DNA of 64,000 nucleotides from Pontederia crassipes (Eukaryota; Streptophyta; Magnoliopsida; Commelinales; Pontederiaceae): assembly GCA_030549335.1 (NCBI GenBank), contig CM060183.1, positions 25,432,552-25,496,551 on the forward strand, given 5' to 3'. Position 1 is the stretch's first letter; the number at the start of each line of letters is the position of its first letter. The notes under the pieces are model-generated. The model ran no database searches and had not been told where the DNA came from. It saw only the letters and a list, made by a program, of their open reading frames with translations. Of this stretch, positions 10,150 to 27,917 are shown one piece after another. The position numbers and the translations under genes are program-made.

Positions 10150-10645
10150 CATCCCTGAGGCAACCTTCCCCAAGACCCTATTTGGGTTCGGTGCGAGCCC
10201 CCCAATACTTGTGTTAAGGTTAAGACAGACGGCTCCTTCTGGCGGGGGGAGCAGGATTCATTATTCGTACTCACTCTGGTTATTTTCTTCTTGCAGGTGC
10301 TGTTAAGCGACATGCTAACTCTGTGCTGGAGCTCATTGCTATTAGGCGCTGCCTTCAAATGAAACTATCAATTATCATTATCGAGTCCGACTCGACAAAC
10401 CTTATGCAGACCATGAATGGACTATTCCTTGACGCGTGAAAACTATTGTAACAGATATTATGGCTATGCTGAGCTAATTTACTTCAAGGCGCCTTATCCG
10501 CTTCTTCTAGGGAACTAACCGGGCAACTGATTTTTTGACTAATCTTGGTCGATCTTCTATTCACGACTTTTTTGGGAGTCTAATCCCCCGTGGGATCTCT
10601 CAGATATTATCAGGACCGTTCTGGCTTTTTTTTATCAATAGATGA
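10150..10645 (+). pseudogene. LINE-type RNase H domain fragment
   Basis: Plus-strand reading gives VKTDGSFW, then after a frameshift GFIIRTHSGYFLLAGAV, VLELIAIRRCLQ, IIIESDS and, after stops, NRATDFLTNLGR. These are the D, E and D blocks and C-terminal tail of the RNase H-like domain that ends plant LINE ORF2. It is too broken to be functional. It points away from the zf-RVT fragment at 9600-9980, although the two domains normally lie in tandem on one strand. Confidence 0.7.
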
Positions 10646-11395
10646 TCTCTTTTTATTAAAAAAAATCCCATGGTACCTAACAATTTTCCTTTAGTATTTA
10701 ATCAATTTTAATACTTGATTACTTATTTTACATTGATTATTATTTGTTTATAGACCAACGGAAAAAAATTTAAGATCAGTATGGTTTTGCTAATAAAAAA
10801 TGTTTCATAACTTCTAAAAATTAATTAAGTGCTTGGATAAATTTACTACTACTACTAATAAGTTGCGTATAATTTGATAGAAAATGATTGATATGTTATT
10901 TTTATAATTAAAAAAATTAAATGCTCTTAAATATAACAAAAATGATATAATTTATCATATAAATTTAAATATAATATATACTTATTAATTAAATAAAATA
11001 AATTCGGATAAAAAAAGGTAAGGTGAAAAAAATGTGGTGAAATTATAAAAAAGGTTGAGGCAATAATAATAAATTAGTTGCTTTAACAAAGTGATTTATA
11101 AATGAAAAAAAATATAAGTTGGGACCTTATGTTTAATTTTTATTTTTATTCGTAAGTTGACTTGAGGATATTTGGCTGTTTCTAAACATATCATTATAAA
11201 TTTTCATGGTGCTTGATAAATGAATATTTAGAAAAAAAACATTTATTTAGTCAATTTATAAGTCAAATCTAAACAAGGAACCAGCTTATTTTTTATGCAT
11301 AAGTTATTTTATGGAAGTAGCTAGCTTATTGTATAATTCTTAACATTTTAAATATTTTCATCGCATAAAATTATGATAAATTTGTTTCTCATTAA
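10646..11395. other. AT-rich intergenic stretch
   Basis: A T-rich and A-rich junction at 10627-10665 may be the old LINE tail. The rest is AT-rich with no supported feature. Confidence 0.5.
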
Positions 11396-11920
11396 AGGTG
11401 AAAGTAGTTCGGATCGGATCGGATTTTCGGTCTAAAAAAATCAAACGCTACTTTTCGGGTCAACTTTTAAAAGTAAAAAAATCACCCTAAAATCATTTTA
11501 AAAAATAAAAACCACTCTCTAGCAGATCGATTTTTTCAGGGCCCTTCTTTTATATTATTATATTTTAAAAATATATTTAATAACTTAAAATTAATATAAA
11601 AATATTTAATTTTATATTAAATATATTAAATTAGAGTTTGATAATGTGATAGAAAAGTATGAAATTTTATACAAAAATTATTATATCTATAATAAAAGAA
11701 TTAATAACATATGTATTAATTATATAAATATAAAATCATAAATAAAAAAATGAGCTCCACAGGCCCTATGATTTTTCATGTGGGACCCTAATTTTAACGG
11801 TGAATTTTAATTTATTAAAAATCATCTTAAATCATATTCAACCCCTAATTTTCAATTTTTTTAGATTCGAAAAAATAGAATTAGATAAGTTTTTCGTGTG
11901 ATCCAATTTTTCTTACACCC
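11396..11920. repeat. MITE-like dispersed repeat, copy 1 (525 bp)
   Basis: Closely matches 26791-27357 in the same orientation. The shared interior includes TTAGAGTTTGATAATGTGAT and GAAAAGTATGAAATTTTATA. The ends read GGTGAAAG and CTTACACC, an inverted pair, and the inner flanks also mirror each other (TTTTCGGTCTAAAAAAATC against a reverse-complement cousin at 11865-11885). It has no coding capacity. This suggests a non-autonomous TIR element, perhaps hAT, but no clear target duplication is visible here. Confidence 0.75.
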
Positions 11921-14107
11921 GTGCCTTTTTCTCTTCATTCATGCTTACAAAATTAAAATCTATTTGTCCTTTTTTATCTACTCGAGGCCTCCCGTGTTCA
12001 GGAGTTTTAGCACTTTGCTAATCCGCGTACCTCTCTCAAAGTACGGGGAAGCCTAAAGCGTATTACATTTACATATAAATAGAAAATATAAATAAACTTT
12101 TAAGTGGGTCATTAATCAACTAAACAAATCTTCAAAATACATTGAATTTTAAGTTAATTATTATTAATATATATAATGAATGATAATAAGAATAAGATTA
12201 ATTTGATAATAACGATAACATGCACGCTTATCATTACCTGATTAATGGTAATTTGACATTAATATTTTTTTGTACCAAATCGAGTTCAGTATTCAGAATT
12301 ATTAATATCCGATTAATTCAAGTTAAAAAGTAATATTTTTATCAAGTTTGCCATACAAAAAATCAAATTCCAAAATTATTATTATTAATATTAATAGTAT
12401 TACTATTTAATAAAATAGGGGCCTCACATAAGGGATGGCCTCAACTCATCGTAGCTTGACCCTTGAGCCGCCCCGGCTAATCCGAATGGAGGTGAAGTGG
12501 ACACTCTATTATACAAAATGAGTGCAAGGCTGGAGATAAATTCTTAAAATGGGAATGGTTGTGATGCCCGTTCGATGATGCCCGTTCAAGGGGGTTCAAT
12601 CCAATAGTGTTTTATTTATTTATTTTTGAGTTGTTGATGAATAATTGAATCAATATAATAATTTTGGATGCCTTCCAACAAACTTAAATGTAATAATAAA
12701 AATTGATGAGAAGATAAAATGATTTAACAAATTAGTTTAATTTTTAAATTTCATCTTGTTTTTCACTATTTGTGGCATAATCTGATTAGTTGAAATAAGA
12801 TGTTTGTTCCAACTTATTTCTCTTGCCAAACGAGCAGAATTGCATGTGTTTGGACAAGGTATAATGTTGAATAAGCATAGTCAAAGCATTATTTAATTCT
12901 AGAGTATTTAATTTATCTAAATTGATGGAATATGTTTATTCTCCGAACTTTTTTTATCTGAGGGGCAAAGATTAGAAATAAAAAAAAATTATCTAATAAC
13001 AAATTTTCTTATTCTTCTACCTGTCAGCCAAACATTAAAGAAGAATAATTTCCTCAATATTTTTCTTCTACGCATATTGTTAGGTCTCCTAATAAGAAAT
13101 TTGGATCGGAACAAGGACTTCTATAAACTTTAAATTAATTTGAATATTGATTATGACTTCACCAAACCCTATCTCTTCATATTGTGCATCTGACTGAATA
13201 TCGATAAGTCAGAAACAAAAGTTTGGTAGAAGACTACTCAGACATTGCAATTCTAGCAACAGTGTCTTCCTATGAGATCCTCAATATCACGATGCCTATT
13301 GTAAATCATGACATTTGAAGCTCTCATTTCTCTCTCTTTTGTACAATATATGGCAATAATACATCAGATAGCATGTTTTCTTTCCTAAAGAAAGGAAAGT
13401 ATCTATCGGCAAACGAGCATGATTTGGCACAGGGCCATCAAGAATCAAGATTGCAATGACCATTTTCCATGCAGGAGTTCATCAACCTGTAAGTCAGTAC
13501 AACCATGAAGAGATATCAAAGTAATTGGACTCCAGAACAACTTAAGACATCTTGCATGAAAGTTCCAACATTTGGCTTAAATTGGATACACCTTATGGCG
13601 TGTTACATCAAAAATATCATCCTAGCACCCATTCTAGATACAAATGGAATCATTCGGTTAAAACCACAGGAGTAATGTGGCAGCATGTACTCCATAGTCC
13701 CAGCTGTACAGTTTTGCATCCATATGCATTGCAGTTTAAATGTAAAATTCCTTGTGCATTTTGTCCAAATTAATTTTACAGCCGTTCTGACTAGAGCTAG
13801 CCACAAGAAGGTTGCAATGGTCACATAATGAAATTATTTGTGCAAACCAAACATATTGACTGAAGACATACTGCAAAGTTAAGCATGTACGTCTTGGAGT
13901 TCCAATTCTTTGGTTGATAACAATAAGCACTTTCGTGTTAAACTGTCTCTAGTTAAATCAAACAGATGTAGAACAAGGTGGTATTATTACCACATGCACC
14001 CATTTAAAGGCAATTTGTCTGCATTCCAATAATATTACCCCAGGAGAAAGATGAAATAATGATAGTACTGATAGAAATTGGACAAATACCTCGCCAAGAT
14101 TTGCAGT
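11921..14107. other. Intergenic stretch downstream of the AAED1-like gene
   Basis: AT-rich to about 13000, with a small duplicated GATGCCCGTTC word at 12563-12587. The part next to the gene probably includes its 3' UTR below 14108. No other gene is visible. Confidence 0.5.
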
Positions 14108-16324
14108 TCAAGTGGCTGGAATCTTGCAGCATATATTAAGTACATCTTCCAGTGGCGCGTGATCACCTGTCCCTTCATCTTTTCTTGCATACAACAACTC
14201 CTTCCCTTTGAATACAAACATGCCACCCTAGAATGACAACGATATATCCAATTATATAAATGCTTTGCTTAATAGAAATTGGTAAATTTACATGAGTTAT
14301 TAGCAACACAGAAACAGGAACCTGTTGAAGGACACTGGCCCTATCATCTGGAGTGGCATTTATTGTGTAGTTCTTGACTGCCTTCTTAAGAGATTCATAT
14401 CTTGAAAACACTTTCGCCTATTGACACCACAAATATGATATAAGTACAACACCAAAAGGAAAGAAAGAGAATTTGCTGTCAAAGTTTTGACACCACAAAT
14501 AAATGTTCAGCCTAATTTGGAAGTTGTAAACTAATTTGCATCACAGTAATGGAGTAGTAATACCCACACTGGCTGGATTGAAGAAAGTGCGGGCAAAACC
14601 ATAGTATAATCCCAATGTATTATAGGCCTGTCAAAGTAATTAATGAAAATGAAACTTTACAAGGATAAGCCAAAGAATGCTCATTGTTCCATGTATATAC
14701 CTTGCGCTCTGGGTCAGCATAAAGGTATTCCAATGGAAATGGTAGCTGTCCATGCAAAAAAAATAAGAAAACATCATGCAATTGAGGAACTGTAGTGTTG
14801 ACTATAATTGTAGAATAAGCAAAAGTATCTGCTCAGTTACAACAATTCAGGTACCAGGTTTACAAGGCCAAAAAGCAGAAATTACTCACGCAAGTGATAA
14901 CAATATCTGAGTGCAAATGTACATTTTTGCATCCAGATCACCTTGTCACAAAGGTGGATAAAATCACAAGTTTTAGCAGAGTTGCAGCTTATGTCCACCA
15001 GTCGCAAAAGAGAAATATAAAGCATGGGTATGACAACCAGAAAATAAGCCAAAGCCCCAAATCCAGTATCTGCAATTTAAATTTGTGAAAACTTAAATGT
15101 AGGAGTACCCGTTCAGCAAGAATGCGAGCTTTGTCAGGAGTGCCAACACCAATAGCAATCAATTTGACACCAGCAGAATCAAATCTAGACAGTGACTCCT
15201 TTAGCACTGAGGCAAGCTCCCAGCTTTGCCAATATGAAAATAGAAAAGAAATTTGATCAACCTCAATTGATATGGCTGTGCGCTATAAGAGAACCCAGCA
15301 AAACTATGTTATTAAGTTTCAATGTGTAATCTCACCAGCAAGGACATCCAAAATGTCGAAGAAGTGCGATCACTGCAATCCCCTACTAAGTGAAAAATAA
15401 TTTGATTTCAGAATTGGTTGGAAGGCAAGTCATGCACAATAAAAAGGAGATAATCTTTGGTCAAGTAAGGAATTTATGAAGTTTCTTGACTGAATGAAAC
15501 ATTTCACATTAGTAGACTGTGCAATGTAAATAGTGCATCATTTACCCTTCAAGGAGTTGCAATTCCAATCATCTATTTAAGTTTATAATATGGGGCAACA
15601 TCTTTGACATTATTCTGTGTTTGAACCCATTACCAAAAACTAGGATCACAATCATCTCAGACTAATGCTGTAGAAGGGTGGTTGCTGCAACCCACATCAC
15701 GATCTGATAATAGGTCTTGATCAAAATACTTTAGGTGATGCAAAAAGTTGATTAAAAAAGAACAATATTCACCATAGACTATTCAACTAAACTCGCCATC
15801 TCAACTGCCAAACGTAATCCAAAATATAATAGTGATCACAATCACATAAGGTGGACGGTTTATTTCCTTTTTCTGAACTCAGTCGTATCTTCAATCAACT
15901 ACAGTTTACATTTTATTAATTTGCATAATCATTACATAGCAAGTTACGAAGATTAGGCATTCAGAACATAAAATTTACCAAGAGTAACCATGACACTGAG
16001 AAAGAAGCACCAATCACTGTACTCGCGAGAGAAGACTATGGTTACCTCGTTCTGATCCCAGAGGTCACTGAAGAGCACGGGCACTCCGGTGGATGCAGCG
16101 AAGATGCTTACGTCTCCTAGGGACTCAACGACGCCCCCACTGACGGCCGATGCCGAAGCAGCCCTCGCGACGACGGAGGATGGCAAGGCGGCCGCTGCGC
16201 CGCCGAACTCCAGGCGGTGGTGGGGCGTTCCAGGAAGCAGAGAGACTGGAGAAAGAGAGGGCTTTGGCCGTGCGGAAGGGCGGAGAGGGAAGATTAGGGA
16301 TTGAAACGGCAGGGTCGTCGTCAT
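14108..16324 (-). CDS. AAED1: Thioredoxin-like AAED1-type protein, plastid-targeted (7 exons)
   Basis: Exons are 16324-16046, 15382-15336, 15223-15109, 14745-14701, 14627-14568, 14417-14322 and 14227-14108. All introns are GT-AG and the joined frame encodes 253 residues. Residues 1 to about 60 are rich in Ser, Ala, Pro and Arg, like a chloroplast transit peptide. The fold begins at SLGDVSIFAAS. Next comes the peroxiredoxin-like active region LLRHFGCPCCWELA (C106, C108, C109), then GVGTPDKARILAERLPFP, LYADPERKAYNTLGLYYG and GTGDHAPLEDVLN. It matches the AhpC/TSA-related AAED1/PRXL2 family, whose plant members are thought to act in plastid redox control; the exact reaction is unknown. The ATG at 16324 is chosen because the transit-like sequence starts there; the upstream extension of the frame lacks such character. 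Confidence 0.9.
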
Positions 16325-18009
16325 CCCCTCTCTCTCGCGCGCGCGCGCGAATTCTTCGAGCACCTGGCAGACGGCAGAGGAGGAGGAGAAGTGGGTTGTT
16401 TTTTTCTGGTGGGAACGCCAGGCGCGAAGGGGAGGAAGCGTGGCAAACTCTGAGTGGTGGACTCCAAGGACGGTAAATTTGACGACCACCAAAACTAATG
16501 CGCACATCTTCACAAAAATGGGACAACAATTTTTTTTTTCAAATCGCAGAAGCCGTATAATAATATTCTTCACTGGTTTTTTTCAGATTTGGTTGGTGTT
16601 AATTGAGTCTGCTCTGGTTGAAAAATTCGACTTGATCGATCTGAGATTTTTATTTCAAATAATTTTTTACAAAATTTAAGTATGTCATTTAAATTTTTTA
16701 AAAAAATACAAAATAAAGTATTTGAAATATATTATTCTAGTATTCAAAATAATATTTTTTTGGTATTCAAAATGAAATCATAAATGCATTTTTACATTAA
16801 AATTTTAAAATAAATTTTAAAAAGAAAAATGGTGATGGGACCAGCCGACTCAACCCATGTCGAATTGGGTTGGATCACTCTTTATTAAACGTTGAAACCA
16901 AACTTGATTGATTTGAATAGAATTTCTTCACAGTCAATGGTATTATTGAACTCAAAATTACCTTCTTTCAATCTCCATTTAGTCCCATTATTCAACTAAT
17001 ATAGTCAAAATATAATAAATTCGTATAATGTGTGTATCTTACCTTAATTATGTGAATTTATGTAGCGTAGGATCTTAGAAAGCTCTTGAACTGTATCTCG
17101 AATTTCAAAAAATTCAGCTTGAAATCATACTAGTGTAGCATTCAATCTATCTAAAATTGCAATTGGAATCGTTGGTATTTGTAATAATTTCAAATTTTGG
17201 GTCAAAGATATTTGATTCTTTTAATCAAAATTCTCTATATAAAAGTTCATAATCTTATTTTATTTTCTCTCCCAACATAGTCATCATGCATTCTCCTCTT
17301 TACAAAAGAATGTCAGGGTTTCCTTTTTTAGGTTCTTAAAAGATGCACATGAAAAGGAAAATCAATACCACTAGGACAAGGAAAAAAATCTAAAGAATTT
17401 TAGATAAAAAAGAAGAAGACCAAGAGATGATTAAAAAAGGTGACTTTAGATTTAAAATTTTAAGATATGTAAAAAAAATTCAACACCTTTCTTTCCTCGC
17501 AATAATTTTTTTGAGACATAGGAACATCATATTTCCTATTGGGGATCGTGATCGATGATGCATTAGATTTAATTATTTAAATATTTTTTTTAAAAAAAAC
17601 TTATTGATCTAGAACTATGTTTTAGATTCATGTGATTGATGAGTTTGAGATGAAACCCATAATCTCATGTTGCACCTATGGTCACCTTGAAAGAAGATTT
17701 TTTTTATCGGATGCTATAAGACCATATGTCAAAATTCCTTATTCTTGAATGAAAAGTTGATGGATGTGACACGGGCATAACAACCTCAATCCTGACAATT
17801 ACCAAACAAAGAGTAAAAACTAAAAAAATACACCTCTATCATAACTCTGAGCTAAATGGACTTCATGGACAAGTCAAAAAATGATCTTTGTCACGTTCGT
17901 GAATGATAGGTTTTTTACATTCATGTCATAGTCATGACAACATGAGGAAAATTGATTACTGGCACACTTTTGAAACTAAATTTCAATGCCCTAACACAAA
18001 AGTTATGAA
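16325..18009. other. AAED1 upstream region and AT-rich intergenic DNA
   Basis: The first 150 or so bases hold a CT/GC dinucleotide run (16330-16350) and purine-rich sequence that probably form the promoter and 5' UTR of the minus-strand gene. The rest is AT-rich with nothing I can support. Confidence 0.5.
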
Positions 18010-18420
18010 TGTGAAGTTAATGAAATCACTCATTATTTTCATGTAATAAGTGTGACTTTTCATATGTTACTTTTAATTTATACCCCTTGGTTTTAAAAAC
18101 AAGATAACCTTACAAGGTGTTACGTCTAAAGTCACAATTTATTACTTTTAAAGACATGACTCGTTACATTTAAAGTCAAAAGTGATACGTTCATAATGAC
18201 ACTCAATTACTTCTAGTGTCATAACCCATTATTTTTAAAGTTATGGGTGTTACTTCTAAAGTCGTCACCATTTTTTTCAAAATGACAATCCATTACCTAG
18301 GGGTGTTTTTTTTAAGTTACAAGTGTTACTTTCAATATCACCCATTACTTTCAAGTCATAGTTGTTACTTGTAATATTACCACCCATTACTTATGAGATG
18401 TCACATTCAATTTCATACCA
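18010..18420. repeat. Degenerate tandem repeat of short TTACTTTTAAAGTCA-like units
   Basis: Variants of CATTACTTTTAAAGTCAT and GTGTTACTTCTAAAGTC recur about every 40-50 bp through this stretch, for example near 18120, 18150, 18165, 18230, 18250 and 18345. The units have diverged strongly. It has no coding frame. Confidence 0.5.
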
Positions 18421-18729
18421 CCTATGATTATTTGTAATGGTAGTGAAAGAATGCAACAGATCGTGACTTTACTGAAAAGTTAATATTTTATAAAGTATTT
18501 TATAATATTGTTAGTCCAAATGAATGTTTGATGGTGTCAAAATTTTTACTAATATTTTTAGACATTTATGTTAGAAGTAAATATGAAAAGCAAAGTCTTG
18601 CACTTATGTGTATGCTTTAAGGGCATAAGTCCCATAAATTAAGTTCTATTTTTGTGTGTGTGCTTTCCAAGAAACAAAATCTCTCATTAAAAAGTGTGTG
18701 TATTTTTAAAGATAATCAGAAATAAAGTC

Positions 18730-23288
<4,559 letters not shown>

Positions 23289-23303
23289 ACACACACACAC
23301 ACA

Positions 23304-23342
<39 letters not shown>
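23289..23342. repeat. Compound (AC)n(AG)n microsatellite
   Basis: AC units at 23289-23307 are followed directly by AG units at 23308-23342. Confidence 0.95.
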
Positions 23343-23344
<2 letters not shown>

Positions 23345-26300
23345 AAAAGTTTTATAACCTTGATGAAGGACTTATTATAACTTTTACCTAAGAAAGAGTA
23401 CAGCTTTTTCAGCAAACGGAGATAGTGAATGATCAAGTCGTGTGTACCCAATGATACACCCAAAGGTCAACTATAGTCCATTGTAACAATTAATTCACCG
23501 TCATATTTTCCCACGTATAATCTTATATGTCCATGTTCTACACACCACAACGATGTAATTAAATTGCTTTCTCGGGTAAATATCTGATTTTGGGGACTTA
23601 ACCAAAAAAAACTTTGTGCTATTGGAAATGTGGTTGCCACATGATCAGTACACTTTGGTGCTTGCTTATCACGAGCGCCAATTCATATATAGATGCATGG
23701 GGACAGGGGAGTAACAATTTTGTGATGTAAGTTGAGCATAGTAGTTATATTATTGTGTTTTGACGAAAATAAAAAATGATAAATATGATCTCAAGAACAG
23801 AACTTAGTTTTGGAACACATTTTCACTAACCTATTCATGATTAGATATGCGAGGTAATTTGTAACACATAAAAGGGAAAAAGGACTCCATGTAATGTAAA
23901 CATTGGACCTCCAAGATGGTCCCCCGAGCAAAGGGCTCAAAATCCAACCAAGACATGTAGAATTTCTTAACATTTGGACCAATTTGGACCATTGGCAAAA
24001 GGCAAGAGGAGGAGGAGGAGGCAGAGGACCAAGGACACCAAGCACTCCCTCCTTCCCCCAACCCACCATTGCTAAAAAGTTAAAAAGGTTAAAGGCAGAC
24101 ATGTGCATGGGGGGCAGTGCAGGGCTGGCTTTTGGAATGATGATAAAACCCTAGGACTTGGAGCTTTGGGGGCAGCCGCCAAAGCCACCTACCTACTACT
24201 AAACCCAACCATCTCGGCCTCTACTTCTAGCATCGAGTTGCTTTGGTTCAAAATAGTACTAACAAAATTTGTTTATTTATTGAGTTTTGAAAACATTTTT
24301 TTTAATGATCGAATCAAGTGAAATGGGCACTGAGACACGATCAAAATGGATAGTATAAATTAAGAATAAAATATATCAGATATATTTTCTCATATTATTA
24401 CAATCTTATAAAAATATATATAAGAATGCGTAACAAATATATTTAAATATAATAAAGTACAACAAAAATAGTTTGACAAGTTAAAAATAAAATAAAGGAA
24501 ACATCGAATACATAGTAATTATATAATGGATGGATTTTTTTCATAATTATAAATAAAAAAACATCGATGATACGTGATGAAAAACAAAAATATTAGGAAC
24601 ATAAATTTTCAAAAAAAAATGTATATGCAAAGTAATATGTCCAAAAAAATTTAATATTATTTTTCTAATTTTTTTTTCATTTTTTATCCGATCAAATTAT
24701 TCAAATCTATCGAGTTGATAGGTGGAACTCAAGTTTTGTTCAAATCAAAATAGATTAATCCTAACAAGGAGTTTCACACCGATCCGATTGGTCGAGCTGT
24801 TCAAATTAATACTTTGAATGTGATTTTTTATATGTGTCATATTTTTTTGTTTGATTAGTTATTTGTTCCACATATGTTTTTAAAGTATTCAATATCAACT
24901 GACTAACAAATTGAATTTCAAAATAAAGTTATTAATATTTGTAAAATATATATAGCAACAGAAAGTATATATGGATACCATGCCTAACAACTATTAGAAC
25001 ACATCAAATAAATTAATACCAATCGAGTTATCATCGAGGGCTATGAGCTTTCGAATTCGAAATCTTATCGTATGTGACAAGGGGATCACTTTCGGATATG
25101 GTAATTGAAAAAGAAATAACGAATTAATGTGCGAATATACAAATTGTCTCGCCAAGAAATTAAGGAGACAAGGAAGTCACGTTGATGCCCCCAACTATAG
25201 TGATATCATCACCTTGGGACTGATCCCCTTAAATTTGCTTGTATTTTGTGTGGCCTCCTCGTGGAAGAAGCCCTATGAGCACACACAAATAGGACTCTAT
25301 TTAGATGTCTTTCCGAGAGCTCATCTCCCAATACATTACCTTCTTGTGTCCCTTTCTAGTTCCTTTCTTTAATCATTGGGCCGCAAGCCATTAGCATCAC
25401 TAGTAAAGATACGAACCATGACCGACCCTAACAAACAAATGCTTGTTTTAGTACACTTCCCCAAGGCTTGTGGATGTGTGTGCGATAGAGAGAGAGAGAG
25501 AGTATTGAAACCATGCGCCATTCTTCTTCCCCATGCCTATTAATCTTGGCGATTGAGTTCAAAGAAGACAACGGACTCATGAGCTTGACATCATGGCCCT
25601 CGTCCTCAAGCCCTTCTCAAACCCTGCATCACATGTCCCCCACGTCCCTCCATAGCTAGTGGTCATATGTTATCACTTAAAAAGCAGGTGCAATTGGTTT
25701 CTTTTCTTTTCTTTAACAAAGTCGGTGGTTATTGTTCTCTCTAAGTCTTACATGGTAAAAGTAGAACAAAAAGACCAATTAAGACAGTGCTTTTTTTTTG
25801 TTGGGGGTTCAAGTCTCGGTATTATTAATTCATCAACTGAGGTCAATAAATTAGCTCAACAACGCTACGCACATAGGCATATTCTAGGGAATAACAAAGA
25901 ACTTTACTTTCCTTGTGCATGCACACACCTTGCGCCTTGTAAATTTATGGCACCTATTCCCATATGTCTAAATGCTTATCCACCCCAATATAATATAAAC
26001 CTCTAATTACATGCAAGTTACTAAATATCCTAGAAGCTAACGTTCTATTCTTTAGATCATCAGAATATTAATATGATATATATATATTAGAATTAAACTT
26101 GGAAATAACTATTTTTAGTGCCATGTTTGGATGAAAATTTGCGGATGGAATTTACGCAAGTCCTTCCAAATATCTACGAAATAGAAACTTTAGTTCTGAT
26201 CAAAACCCTTAGTAACTCAAGTTCTTACCAATTGCGAGAACTTACAATTTCCCATCGTGCGGCCAGGAGAGAGACAGAGGCGAGTTCTCGCTTTTGCCAA

Positions 26301-26790
26301 ACACCCATCAGAATTTTTTTGAAACTAACACATCACAGCGCTCGGTCTAGTTCATTTTGAGAATTACTTGTCAAACGTTGTGCAGGTTCTCAAGTTCCTG
26401 TTTTGTCAAACAAGAAAATATCTACTGTTAAGACATGCATGTAGTTAACACATCGTTATAACTTTATAAGCTGTAAAAGTAGAGATATGAAGTGAAGTGG
26501 AAAGAAGAGATAAGGATCAATAATTTTGGTGGAACGGGTGGAATTGTAATGCATCATATATTGGAACAGTGGAGAGAGTGAGATCTGGACACAGTTAGTA
26601 AATATCTCCATCGTTGTCAACCAGACGTGGCATTGCAACTCGCAGGGAGGAATGATGCCGGAGCAGTTTAAATGTGGCTGGCATTGGACCCCGCCATCAT
26701 GTCGGCCACGAGGAGGCGAAACCCCAATACTATCTCCATTGCCATCCATTGCGCTCGCGCTCTCTCTCTCTCTCAATGGCCAATTTATTA
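23343..26790. other. Intergenic stretch, no gene seen
   Basis: Includes a purine-rich patch near 24005-24035 and a short GA run near 25487. Short frames here have no recognisable domain or splice structure. Confidence 0.5.
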
Positions 26791-27357
26791 GGGTGAAAGT
26801 TGTTCGGATTTTTGGGGTTTTCGATTTAAAAAAATCAATCACTGTTTTTTGGATCGATTTTTAAAATTTAAAAAATCATCCTACAATTATTTTGAAAAAA
26901 TAAAAATCACTCCTTAGCGAATCAGTTTTTTCGGATGATTTTTTAGAAGCCCTACTTTTATATAATTATATTTTAAAAATATATTTAATAACTTAAAATT
27001 AATATAAAAATATTTAATTTTATATTAAATATAAAATATACTACTAAAATTTTAAGATTATTAAATTAGAGTTTGATAATGTGATAGAAAAGTATGAAAT
27101 TTTATACAAAAAATATTATATCTATAATAAAAGAATTATTAACACATGTATTAATTATATAAATAAAAAATCATAAATAAAAATTGGGCTTCACGGACTC
27201 TTACAGTTTTTTCGGATGGGGCCCTAATTTTAGCGGATGAATTTTAATTTATTAAAAATCATCATAAATCATATTCGGACCCCTATTTTTAGTTTTTTTG
27301 GTTCGATTTTTTTGGGTCGAAGGGATTTTTCGGATTGGCCGAGTTTTTCTTACACCC
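26791..27357. repeat. MITE-like dispersed repeat, copy 2 (567 bp)
   Basis: Same family and orientation as 11396-11920, with an extra 40 or so bases near 27030-27060. The ends read GGGTGAAAG and CTTACACCC. Flanks CAATTTAT (26781-26788) and CAATTTGC (27361-27368) share six bases and may be a worn 8-bp target duplication, which would fit the hAT superfamily. Confidence 0.75.
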
Positions 27358-27803
27358 CTGCAATTTGCCGTGTCCTTAAAAGTGTTGTATTTATTAGGAT
27401 CCCTTGGCTCGATGTTTTCTTGTGTGAAAAAAAAAAAGAAACGAAATGAAGGAAGAATATTAATTAAAGACACTTTTTTTAAAGTTCAGAAAGAACATAA
27501 AGCCTGCGCATATTTGCTGTAATTTTGATGGACTAGAAAATAGGGTACATTGGCTTGGATGAATGACCCTATTCTGATAAAAGCGGAGTCCATTCGATGA
27601 ATCTAATTTAAAAAAAAAATGATGGATCTAATTTCAAGTTGATTTTATTTCTCCGGAGAAGTCTTTCGAGCTTGTTGAGCCACTTTAAAAGGCAGCGTTT
27701 AGACGAAGGATAACTTTAAGGAAATAATAAATTTTATTCAGAAAAATATAATATTATATATATTATATTGTATAATTAATTTATTTTATTATAAATATTT
27801 GAC

Positions 27804-27805
<2 letters not shown>

Positions 27806-27884
<79 letters not shown>
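27806..27884. repeat. (ATT)n microsatellite, about 26 units
   Basis: Uninterrupted ATT repeat over about 79 bp. Confidence 0.97.
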
Positions 27885-27885
<1 letters not shown>

Positions 27886-27917
27886 AAAAATACTATAATA
27901 ATATGATAAATATTATG

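Noticed and set aside
16089..16476. Plus-strand frames opposite the first AAED1 exon
   Set aside because: They are antisense shadows of the GC-rich exon. The minus-strand reading joins correctly to six further exons.
25127..25372. Frame starting NCLAKKL-like, reminiscent of an RNase H tail
   Set aside because: Only a weak resemblance, with no catalytic blocks upstream. Too little to call a LINE fragment.
25520..25560. CTTCTTCCCCATGCC resembling a miR482/2118-type sequence
   Set aside because: The match is partial and I could not find a matching hairpin arm nearby.
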